DNA of 64,000 nt, from contig CM075781.1 in the NCBI GenBank assembly GCA_037974665.1, positions 34,821,235-34,885,234 of the forward strand, given 5' to 3'. A program made the position numbers and the translations under genes. Positions 1-8,870 of the stretch are shown one piece after another. The notes below the pieces were generated by a model, which saw only the letters and a program-made list of their open reading frames with translations, was not told the origin of the DNA and made no database searches. Each line of letters opens with the position of its first letter. The first letter of the stretch is position 1. Origin of the DNA: Ehretia macrophylla (Eukaryota > Streptophyta > Magnoliopsida > Boraginales > Ehretiaceae).

Positions 1-256
1 CGCGCAGAACAGCACATACCAGAAAAACCTGAACACTCTTTTTTTTCCACTCTTCTCTCTTCAATCTCCTCCAATGTCAACGCATATAGATTCTACAACG
101 CCGCTGCTGGCCAAAACTCTGATAGAGTCAACACAATCGTGCTGTGTAGAGGAGATGTTGAGCTCAATACATGTCGTGCCTGTATCAACAACTCAACTAA
201 AAAGGTTTTAGAACTTTTTCCAAATCAAAAGGAAACAATATTATGGTGCGGATAGA
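1..256 (+). pseudogene. CRK/CRRSP-like DUF26 first-exon fragment (CRK-C, copy 1)
   Basis: Remnant of the ectodomain exon of a cysteine-rich receptor-like kinase or secreted DUF26 protein. One frame gives a first DUF26 domain with the C-x8-C-x2-C signature (CRGDVELNTCRAC) and the family phrase AYRFYNAAAGQNSDR. The mature N-terminus (AQNSTYQKNLNTL) lies in another frame, and the break is at the T-run near 41-48. After ILWCG the sequence changes abruptly to Ty1/copia relic DNA, so the second DUF26, membrane and kinase parts are missing. The start codon and signal peptide lie left of the window; copy 2 shows them at 42885. This is a host gene broken both by a frameshift and by a transposon junction. 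It is not expected to be functional. Confidence 0.85.
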
Positions 257-1525
257 CAACACTTTATTCAAGCTATGAAGAGTACGGACCGAGGGATGAC
301 CAAGTTTGGCATGCCATGTATCACTGGTCATTTTATTTGCATAACATAAAACCTTGGGCACTTGGAAGAGAGGATAGAGAGTGTCATTAATCTTCTCCTG
401 ATTAAGGAGACGATCCGTCTGCATGTCATTTATGCAATAACCAAAAAGGGTAAATACAAAATAGCTATTATGTGCCTTGGTGAACTATGAGATGGATAAA
501 TTCACTGAAGTACGACCTGTATGAGTAATTGTCATGCCTGAGCCATTACTAATTAAGACTTGATCAGAACCAGAGTAAGGCAATTTACCTGTAACTTGTT
601 TGTCATCTGGGGTCGTGTGATGTGTAGCCCCTGTATCAACATAACAACTCGAATCTGCAGGACTAAACAGATGCATAACATTGAAAGCTTAAGCAGAGGA
701 ATTGATAACATCGTCAGGAGCCCAACAATTATTTGCCTTATGGTAAGGATGACCATACCGATAACATACCACTTGTTGAGGGCTATTATTGGCGGAGGAA
801 GTAGTGACAGGCTGAGTAGATGCACGTCCATGGCTGCGCCCTCGGTCTCAACGTCCACGACCCCCTCGCTAAGAACGTCCCCCAGATTGCATATTGTTGG
901 GTAGAGGAGATGGTGGTGAAGGGGCATGGATATTTTTGCTGGACTAGTAGAGAAAGCAACCTACTTGTCAAGCAAAGAAATTGAGGACCCAATTCGTAAT
1001 TCAAAATCTAAGAGCAATCCACAGGCTTTTTCAAATGTAGGACAAGTAAGACGCGAGTTTATGGCAGCTACAATGGGATCATACTCAGAGTTCAGCCCAC
1101 GCAATGTCCATACACAGTAGGCAAAGACGCCATTTTGGATGCAATAGTGGAAGAAGAATGCAAGATGGACTTGGCAAGTGAATGAGAGGTAGAAGATGCC
1201 ATTGGAGAGAGAGAAAATACCTAAGCCGTTGATACCATGTAATGAACGAATTTCCCACATTGATTTGTGGTATCTTTCATTAATACTTATAATGCAATTT
1301 ACAGTTTGGATAAGTATACAAAGAGTTTGAAACCAGCTATGTGATATACAAAATAACAACTAAAATACAATTGCAAGATTTGAGAGATTATGCTGTAACT
1401 CCATGAGATGTGGATAAGCTCAATAGAGATTGCCTTGACAACTACCACGATTTGCAAATGGGAAACGTGTATAAAATGGGTTTTAATCTTCTGTAAAACC
1501 AAAAGTCTCCAAGCAAGTATTATCA
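250..1525 (-). mobile_element. Ty1/copia relic: 5' LTR plus gag-protease region (copy 1)
   Basis: Read on the minus strand, the order is a candidate 5' LTR (about 1238-1525, TG...CA), a primer-binding site for initiator-Met tRNA next to it (rc of tgatacca, near 1230), a gag region (about 960-1220), a zinc-knuckle/protease part with the DTGATHH motif (about 485-930), and a GAG-pre-integrase part with WHAKLGHPS (about 257-425). Integrase, reverse transcriptase and the 3' LTR are absent. It is an old, heavily broken fossil with several breaks. It predates the duplication because copy 2 has it too. Confidence 0.85.
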
Positions 1526-1740
1526 AGGTTGCCTTTTGTGCACTCATCTACCAACTTTGTCAAGAGAGAAACCAAAGACTTCACAACAATGGCGCAAGAA
1601 CAGAGGACTGGAACAAGTGCTGAACAGAATCAGAAATGACATTGGTGCGAAACTGGATGTGAAAATTAAATTCAAACGTACAGGTACTAACGTTAATATC
1701 TGTAGAGCGTGGAATATAGATGAAAATATTCTTTTGTAAG
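1526..1740 (+). mobile_element. LINE-like reverse-transcriptase C-terminal remnant (copy 1)
   Basis: Translation gives IKVAFCALIYQLCQERNQRL and, after a one-frame shift, RNDIGAKLDVKIKF then NICRAWNI. This matches the tail found downstream of the zf-RVT domain in plant L1-like LINE proteins (pattern: aromatic/aliphatic run, W/QERN-x-RL, then K/R-rich, then C-x-W-x-I). Only the last ~70 residues remain, there is a frame break between the two halves, and no clear poly-A tail follows. It directly abuts the copia LTR end, so the LTR element may have inserted into, or recombined with, this LINE. Assignment rests on motif memory. Confidence 0.6.
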
Positions 1741-3323
1741 TCTTTTTTTTTAATGTAAATATTTTGACCGGGGAGCATATATACTCCTGTGTATTTTGAT
1801 TTTGTTAAAATGAAAAATTCCTTTACTGATCGAGCAAAAAAAAGAAAGCATGGTTAAGAAAAAATTCAAGAATTCTAATCTCCAGATAACACAGGGCTCA
1901 TGTGTACCCATTATTTACAGCCCATTATGACCCAAAAAAAATTTATTTACAGCCTACATTATTTCCTTATTAGCAAGGTAAAATGTACTACTTTACTGCA
2001 GAAAACCTCTAAGTGAAATGTTGGAACTAGCATAATAATTTTTATCACAACAAAAAGGGAAATGAAAAATGCTTACAATTGTTGTCTTCACTTTGAAACT
2101 CTAGTGTGTGAACTTTGAGATCATACCCATTTTATTCTGGTGCATATTCTTTAGCAAATGTATGATGCCTATGTTAGTGGAAGAAAAAATTGGTATCATG
2201 GAGTTGATCAGTTGTGAATCGTGATACCTTCCAAAATATGCTTCCTAATATTTTTCCTTTTGCTATTATAAGTCAACCCATAACTAGTTGGTGCCTAGCT
2301 TATCCTATTTATTTTCAACAGACTATATAGACCTATGACGTGACGAAGCTGGTGGCTATCGTGGGGAGGGAGATAAAAGACTTGCGGTGAGAAAAATCTT
2401 CAACTTTGAACAACTGCTAGCATTCTTAATTCCACCTCTGGAATGAGAAACGAAAAGCTAATCCATTGACTTGCTTTAAGAGGTTTTCGCCTCTTCGGTC
2501 CGCGGCTTTTCATAGGGAGGTCTTTCTCACGACAACGTTAACTCTTTGAAATTGTCTAATATTTTGTATGCTTCGGTTGCTTTTAGCTACAATAAGAAAT
2601 ATTAGTTTTTTCATTCATAGCATAACTACATTGTCTAAAAATTTAATGTTAGGTATCGGCACAGTAGAATGGTCGGGAACAAGTAGTATCACGTAATTAA
2701 AATATGAATGAGAACAAGAAATAATGGAGACACCAATTTTACTTGGAAAACCCTCTAATAAATTGAGGAAAAAACCACGGGCAAGAAATAGAGAATTTCA
2801 TTATGATGTGGAGTATTTTACAATGACATTTTCTTTATTATAAGGAAAAAACTATAACATTCTTTTAAATAATAGGAGAAACTAACTCTCACTCACTAAA
2901 TAGACAACAAAGAAGAAGAGAAACCTATAAGGAGAAACCATGTATTTTTCTCTCAGATGAATGCTTGCTGATGCTGAACCAATTGAAGTAAACTTCTATT
3001 TATAGGTGAAAGCTCCTGCAAAACTCCAAAACTTTGCATGCAAAATCTTCCCTCGCGCAGTGTGCTTCTCAAGCAATGCAATTCCTCACGTGTACTTCTC
3101 GAGCAATGCAATTAACAAATTTCAACATGCACAGTTTCTTTTCTCCATTTGCAGCCACCATTGTTGACTTTCACAAGTCTCCAAAATAGCTTTACAACTC
3201 ACATTTCATGCATGCATCTTTGTAATTCAATTGAAGTGGTCGTATACCTCATTTTCCCAGTCCACCTACTCCAGTCATCCCCGTGCATCCCGTTTCTTCT
3301 ATTTTCATGCCTTCGTTTCTTGC
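1741..3323. other. Intergenic, no gene seen; possible old LTR-like promoter on minus strand
   Basis: No credible reading frame. Around 2640-3010 is a sequence type often scattered in plant genomes, with a TATAAATAG box reading on the minus strand (near 3000), which suggests an LTR-like or other repeat. No ends or target duplications could be placed. From about 3236 the sequence aligns with the CRK-B upstream flank (20816 onward), marking ancestral CRK promoter-side DNA. Confidence 0.4.
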
Positions 3324-3708
3324 CATAGCTGATTGCCGGTGTTTACTAAAAAAAAGAGATTACTGAACATCGGATTTATAGTTTTAGTTGTAAATTTGAG
3401 GGTCTACATTTATAATAGCATATTATTTTGTCTATATATCCATTCAATTTGACATAGTTGGTTGTCAGTGTTTACTCAAAAAAAGAGATTACTGGACATC
3501 GAATTTATAATTTTAGTTGTAAATTTGAGGGTCTACATTTATAATAGAATACTACTTTGTCTATATATCCATTCAATTTGGCATAGCTGGTTGTTGGTGT
3601 TTACTCAAAAAATGAGATTACTTAATATCGGATTTATAGTTTTAGTTATAAATATGAGAGTCTACATTTATAATAGCATACTACTTTGTCTATATATCCA
3701 TTCAATAG
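3324..3708 (+). repeat. Three tandem copies of a ~129-bp unit upstream of CRK-A1
   Basis: Units begin at 3324, 3453 and 3582 with catagctg/catagttg followed by GGTGTTTACT-like and atcggatttatagttttag-like stretches, and end in tctatatatccattcaat. The CRK-B upstream flank has only one equivalent unit (about 20906-21031), so the array expanded in the CRK-A lineage before the large duplication. Confidence 0.85.
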
Positions 3709-3986
3709 GACACTCTTGGTTCCTACAAGGCCGAACATTCAGCACTCACATTGTAAGTCGCACATAAATATGGGGCCACCCTCTCTCAGGCGGCCGGACC
3801 AAATTTTTTCCCAATTCAATACATCTTTGTAATTCTTGCGAAGTTAACCATTAGATAATACTCAACTTTTCCTCCTATATATTAACATTCGCTTCTGTAA
3901 ATACTCGATTTTGTTGAACCATGTAGCCATGCACCAATTTTTTGGTGTTTCATCCAACTTTGATCAAGATAAAGTTGAAAAGAAAA

Positions 3987-4368
3987 GGGCAAATCTCACA
4001 AATAGTCCCTATTGTATATAAATTTTTGACAAATAGTCCTCATTGTTTTAAAAGTCACGTAGTTAGTCCCCATTGTTTACAAAAATTTCACCAATAGTCC
4101 TCATTGTTTCACAAGTCATTCAGTTAGTCCTTATTATTTGTAAAAATCTCTCCATTAGTCCTCATTTTTTGCGAAAGTCTCTTCATTAGTCCTCATTGTT
4201 TGCAAATGCATTTACAAATATTGGGGACTAATAGAGAGACTTTTGCAAATAATAGAGACTAATTGAGTGACTTTTAAAATAATGGGAACTATTGGTAGGA
4301 CTTTTACAAACAATGAGGACTAACCGCGTGACTTCTAAAATAATAGGGACTATTTGTCCAATTTGCCC
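3987..4368. mobile_element. Foldback MITE (near-palindromic), copy 1
   Basis: The left half starts GGGCAAATCTCACAAATAGT and the right half ends ACTATTTGTCCAATTTGCCC, so the two halves form long imperfect inverted repeats built from the phrase 'AGTCCCYATTGTTT'. There is no coding capacity. CRK-B upstream DNA (21205-21235) lacks it, showing an A-rich empty site. An opposite-oriented relative lies at 34075-34437. Confidence 0.8.
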
Positions 4369-4535
4369 AAAAAAAAGACAGTAAGCAGTAGTAATTCAAG
4401 ACGGTATAAAATAGTCACATGAAATCTACACTCTCTGGTCACCAACACAGTTTGGTCTTTGTAGTTTTCGACAGCCTCTTCAATCTTCATAATTTATATA
4501 TGAACTCATGAAAGCAGGAAAAATTAATTAACTTG

Positions 4536-4812
4536 GAAACCACTTTTTGACTAATGAATTTTCTATACCTGAGAAGCCACGGCAGTTGTTTGTTCTTTCC
4601 ATATTCTCCATCTTTTTTTCCTCGTTAGTGCTTCTTGCTAGAGATCTGAAAGCAGGAAAGACTTTGATCAAAATGATCACTTTTTTGACTTGATGAATTT
4701 TCTATACCTCAGAAGCCACGGCAATTGTTTGTTCTCTCTATATTATCCATCTCTTCTCCTCATTAGTTCTTCTTGCAAGAGATCTGAAAGAAGTTAAAGG
4801 CCTCCAAAAAAA
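4536..4812 (+). repeat. ~138-bp tandem duplication in the CRK-A1 5' flank
   Basis: The phrase tgaattttctatacc followed by gaagccacggca occurs at about 4555 and again at about 4693, each followed by a similar TTGTTTGTTC and AGAGATCTGAAAG segment. CRK-B has the same two-unit arrangement (26080-26300), so this is ancestral promoter/5'-UTR structure. Confidence 0.7.
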
Positions 4813-4826
4813 GCCATCCCCCAACC

Positions 4827-5696
4827 ATGGTGCAGGTCTTGGTTGCGCTTTATATGCTTTGGTTTCTCATCTTTATTTCTGAAGCTGGTCCCTGGTATTA
4901 TACGTGTCCAAATACAACTACTTATACTCAAAATAGCACCTATCAGGTTAATCTCAATAGCCTTCTCTCTACCCTTTCTTCTCCTAATATTACGAGAAAC
5001 AACTTGTTCTACAACGCAACGGCGGGTAATAGCGGCCCTGACAGGGCTTATGGCTTATTTGTGTGTCACGGGGATGTTACATTTGATACTTGTCATGATT
5101 GTGTGGAAAATGCTGCGACAGAAATAGTCAAGACCTGCCCCAATGACAAGCAAGCACGTGTATGGTATAATGAGTGCATGTTACGTTACGACAATGAATC
5201 ATTTTTTTCGACCATGTGGGATTCGCCTGCAGTTCCTATAACGATTCCGCGAGATGTTCCAGAACCTGATCGTTTTGCGCAACTCTTGGGAAATACGATG
5301 AATGACTTAGCTACTCGTGCTTCCAATTATCAGTCAGCCAATGGTGGACGATTGAGAGGTTTTGCAACAGGAGAGGCTAATTTTACGAGTTTCCAAACCC
5401 TATACAATGTAGTTCAGTGCACCCCTGATTTATCAGGGTTTGATTGTAATCGGTGCTTACGTTTCGCTATTGGCTACTTGGCCGTCTGCTGCAGTGGAAG
5501 GCTTGGTGCAAGAATTTATCTTCCAAGTTGCAATATTAGATATGAGACATCACCATTTTACAACAGTATAGCCGCACCACCACCACCATCGCCATCACCT
5601 ACGCCCATAATTCCTCCCCCTCCAGCTCCAGGATCGCCTGTGAGTCCAGGAGGTAAGGTTTCATTGTGTAAACTAAGATCTTATATGCTAGTTTGA
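4827..5696 (+). CDS. Intact CRK-A1 ectodomain ORF (two DUF26 domains), possible secreted product
   Basis: A 289-codon open frame. An N-terminal hydrophobic segment (LVALYMLWFLIFISEA, residues ~4-20) looks like a signal peptide. DUF26-1 (about 30-130) has CHGDVTFDTCHDC and DUF26-2 (about 145-245) has CTPDLSGFDCNRC; both keep C-x8-C-x2-C. A proline-rich stalk (APPPPSPSPTP) follows. Spliced, the exon ends at 5652. If intron 1 is retained, translation adds about 14 residues (GKVSLCKLRSYMLV) and stops, giving a soluble protein of the size of cysteine-rich repeat secretory proteins. DUF26 proteins of this shape act in the apoplast or at plasmodesmata, and some bind mannose. The start is the ATG in caaccATGG, aligned with the CRK-B ATG. 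The protein encoded by copy 2 is identical. Confidence 0.75.
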   Translation: MVQVLVALYMLWFLIFISEAGPWYYTCPNTTTYTQNSTYQVNLNSLLSTLSSPNITRNNLFYNATAGNSGPDRAYGLFVCHGDVTFDTCHDCVENAATEIVKTCPNDKQARVWYNECMLRYDNESFFSTMWDSPAVPITIPRDVPEPDRFAQLLGNTMNDLATRASNYQSANGGRLRGFATGEANFTSFQTLYNVVQCTPDLSGFDCNRCLRFAIGYLAVCCSGRLGARIYLPSCNIRYETSPFYNSIAAPPPPSPSPTPIIPPPPAPGSPVSPGGKVSLCKLRSYMLV

Positions 5697-5731
5697 AAAT
5701 TTATAATTTGTTAATGTCTTAATGTGAGAGA

Positions 5732-6418
5732 CAGTGGCGTATCTAGGTATCGAGGGTCAGGACATGCACTACTTAACGGTTCGAGTACACTCATCTATAC
5801 ATAAACTAATACATATTAAGCACATTTTAGCAATTAAAACAAAATGTAAACATATAAAAAGAGAAAAAAAAAAAATTATAATCTATAGTATTATTTACCA
5901 GAAAAAGATATAATTATTTACCAAAAAAATTGACGAGGAAAAAGATTTTTTTTTTTTTTTTTTGCTAAGTCAGCAAGATATTTTTATTCCATTTCTCAAA
6001 AACTAAATGGCAAAGCCATATACAAGAAATCAAAGAAAGTTACACTAGATAATATAGCAACAGATAAAATTAATCAACTTGAAACTAAACAAGAATTACA
6101 TTAAGATTCTAAGCATCACAAAAGATTCTATTGTGCCTATTGTTCTGGAATTTCTTCCTAGATGTCATCTTGAACTTCACATTTTCAATGATTTTGTTGA
6201 TAATATGCTCCTCACTAGTTTAATGATTTTGTTGCCATTAAACGTTCTTCATCGCATAAAGACTCATAATATGCTCCGCTGCCATTGAACTTGAGCGTAA
6301 GCATTAATAAAAAGAAAGTAGCAGGATTCAAACTTGGACTTCATCCGCCCCCAACTGATTCTAAACTTGCCTCCTTAACCACCAAGCTATATCACCATTT
6401 GTTGTAGGTCCGCCACTG
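5732..6418. mobile_element. Non-autonomous hAT-like element in CRK-A1 intron 1
   Basis: Left end CAGTGGCGTATCTAGG, right end (rc) CAGTGGCGGACCTACA; flanks GTGAGAGA and GTGAAAAA form an imperfect 8-bp target duplication, as hAT elements make. The interior includes a poly-T run and no credible transposase. CRK-B intron 1 lacks it. Present in both duplication copies. Confidence 0.75.
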
Positions 6419-7440
6419 GTGAAAAAATTATTCTTAACTCTCCTCTTCAAGTATGAGCAATTCCAGTATCATGTTAAGACTTATGGATTCAACAATGTGG
6501 GAGAACTATTCTTCGAACTCCATTTCTGTTGCAACCTCATCCACACTTCAATGAACAATTTCATGAACATAAGGTCGTATTGAAGTCAATATTTGTTTTC
6601 CACCCAACTAACTTAGCCTATGTAATCAAACAACTGTGTATAAGATTTTCGTAATAAGATATATTGTTAAGAGTTCAGAGAGGAGACACTAAGATTCAGA
6701 GGATATGTTTCTAGAGCAGTGCACTAGCACTATTAGAGTTAGATCTTATAGATATGATTTGATGTAAATTTATTGTTTCATTTCCACCGCAGCTGCACCA
6801 GCTCCGCCTTTTTTTCGGGAGACTGTTCTCTTCTCAGCTGCCTACTTCTCTGCCTTTAATGGCACCCCGTCCAAACCGATCAAACACCCAAAAAAAAAAA
6901 ACACCAAATAAACTGCATCTAGTCTTCTCTGCTCTTCCATTTTAACTGAACTGGCAAAAATAAACTTTATCTACTCTTCATCTTCAAACTTCATAAAAAT
7001 CCTCCTCTGATCTCTATATTACTTCAATAATACTTGAATTCTTCTTCTCTGCATAAGATCTTTATCTGATCCTTGCCTAAATACACATATTTTTTATTAT
7101 TTTTTAAATCAAATAGTTCATAGAACTGCTTCAGCTGCCATTGATGGTTGCTTCTTCAATCTTCGTCACACATCACTGCAGCTCAATATTTGCCGCAGAT
7201 CTTCATCAGATTCATTATCCTCTTTCAAGAACTTCTTCAATTTTCTCAATCCTCTTCACTCTGGCTTTTTTTTTTACACCAGATCTGCTATGACAGATCC
7301 CCTACCCCTCTTATCTTCATTCTCAAATATGAATCTCTCCTTTTAATCAAGAACATCCTCCACATCTCCCTTAGCAGGTCAACAACATAATAATTTAATC
7401 ACATTTTCTCACTCTTCAAGACCCATCGTTTCCCCAAACC
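6419..7440. other. Intron 1 interior, no gene recognised
   Basis: T/C-rich intronic sequence with no CRK-B counterpart, so it was inserted after the A/B split. A segment beginning near 6790 (cagctgcaccagctccgcc) looks transposon-derived, but no matching inverted end or target duplication was found. Confidence 0.4.
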
Positions 7441-7652
7441 CCAGAGCCAGAGCCAGAATTTTAAAATTGGAGGGATCAAAATTCAAATAAAAATATTAAT
7501 GATAAAAGAAAAAAAAAGGGACCGTTTACTTATTTTTAATGATACTACATAAATTTTTTTAACGATATTACGTAAATTTTTTTTTTTAAAAAAAAAAATC
7601 TTGGGAGGCTGGGCCCCTGCCGGCCCGGCCTAGCTCCGCCCCTGCACACCAC
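7441..7652. mobile_element. Short hAT-like MITE remnant in intron 1
   Basis: The right end reads (rc) CAGGGGCGGAGCTAGGCCGG and the left end contains CAGAGCCAGAATTTT, the 'CAGGGGCGGAGCC' end type common in plant hAT-derived MITEs. The target duplication is unclear. Its left half is unusually diverged from copy 2 (50405-50546). Confidence 0.5.
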
Positions 7653-8870
7653 ATAAATGCTTCAAATCTACCATGAGGTGCTATAACTCCCTTGTGCTTC
7701 AGAAATATTTGACATCGCTAAAGGTTTGAGAAGAAGGCTTAGATGCCTTACTTGCATCTCTTAGAATTAATGTAGTCATATTCTCCAGAAAATGAAAATC
7801 CCATGTAACCAGGAGGTAGCTTGATTCTGTGAACAGTTCTTTCATGGAAAAGGTGAAATGTGATAGCAGCTGTGAGAAGAAGCCCAAAGATTTGTGAAGT
7901 CTCTCTTTCTTGTTAATGTTTTCTTGTGCTTGTGATATGTGATGGTTATTCTTGTACACTAAAGAGCTCCGAAAAATGGAAATAGAAAAAGTAGTCCTTA
8001 ATCTATCTTTAATTTTCCTCCTCAACTCTCTATATATGTGGCTCTTCTACACCTCCTTTTGCTTTTCCTTGGAAACAAAGAACTCACTAACAATTAGGAA
8101 GCTCCAATCTCTGCTTTTCTAGTTTCTGCGGAACGTGGAAAAAAATGAGATACCAATCTTTTTTTGGTCTAATTTTTAGACACTTAAAAGTACTTCATGT
8201 GATTTTTAAAAACTGAATTATTCCGTTTGGTCCATTTTTTAAAGTGCTTTTAAATAAAAGTTGGAGTTGAAAAAAACTGAAAAATAAAAAGCTCCAAATT
8301 GGTGTTTTTCAAAAAATGTTTTTCTAAGCTATTTTTACATAATACAGAAAGTTGTTATTCTTTTTCTTTCTCAAATATACACTTTCATATGTTTTTAAAA
8401 TCCAACATTACCTTCAAAATTTTTAAAAGCTCAGCATTACCCAACATTCGCCAAACAGGCAAGAGCTTTTATTTACTAGCACTTCTAACCAAAGTTATAC
8501 TGTTAAATGCTCTACAAAGCACTTCCTCTCGATGGACATTTCAGTTTCAAGGAAAATAATTTCCAGCCAGAGATTTTTGCATCCGAAGTCAATTGCTAGT
8601 ATTGCCACTACCATAAATCATATATGGCAAATGTGACAAGGTTCAGAGCTGACTGTTGCAGCCCAAGGCCACAACTTCTAGCATTGGTTAATTATACTGG
8701 AATTTTAGATAATAAGGTGTATAAATAGCAAATATTTGAAGTGCAGGAAAGAGACCAAACTCGAGTCATTAATTGGAGTGATACAGGATGATAAGATGAT
8801 TCATGCTTCAGTACCTACTCCCTTTGATAACATGTAAAAAGGCACCATAAGGCTAGCTAATATATTTTCT
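7653..8870. other. Rest of CRK-A1 intron 1; AT-rich MITE-like tract, no gene
   Basis: A 108-codon minus-strand ORF (7699-8025) shows no family I recognise. About 8150-8560 is AT-rich with GTTTGG-type and AGTGCTTTTAAA-type phrases in both directions, suggesting a degraded MITE. From about 8830 the sequence aligns with the end of CRK-B intron 1 (catgtaaaaaggcacc). Confidence 0.4.

Noticed and set aside
560-904. 114-codon plus-strand ORF
   Set aside because: Opposite-strand shadow of the Ty1/copia relic.
7699-8025. 108-codon minus-strand ORF in CRK-A1 intron 1
   Set aside because: No recognisable family, lies in transposon-derived intron DNA, and is conserved only because the whole region is duplicated.
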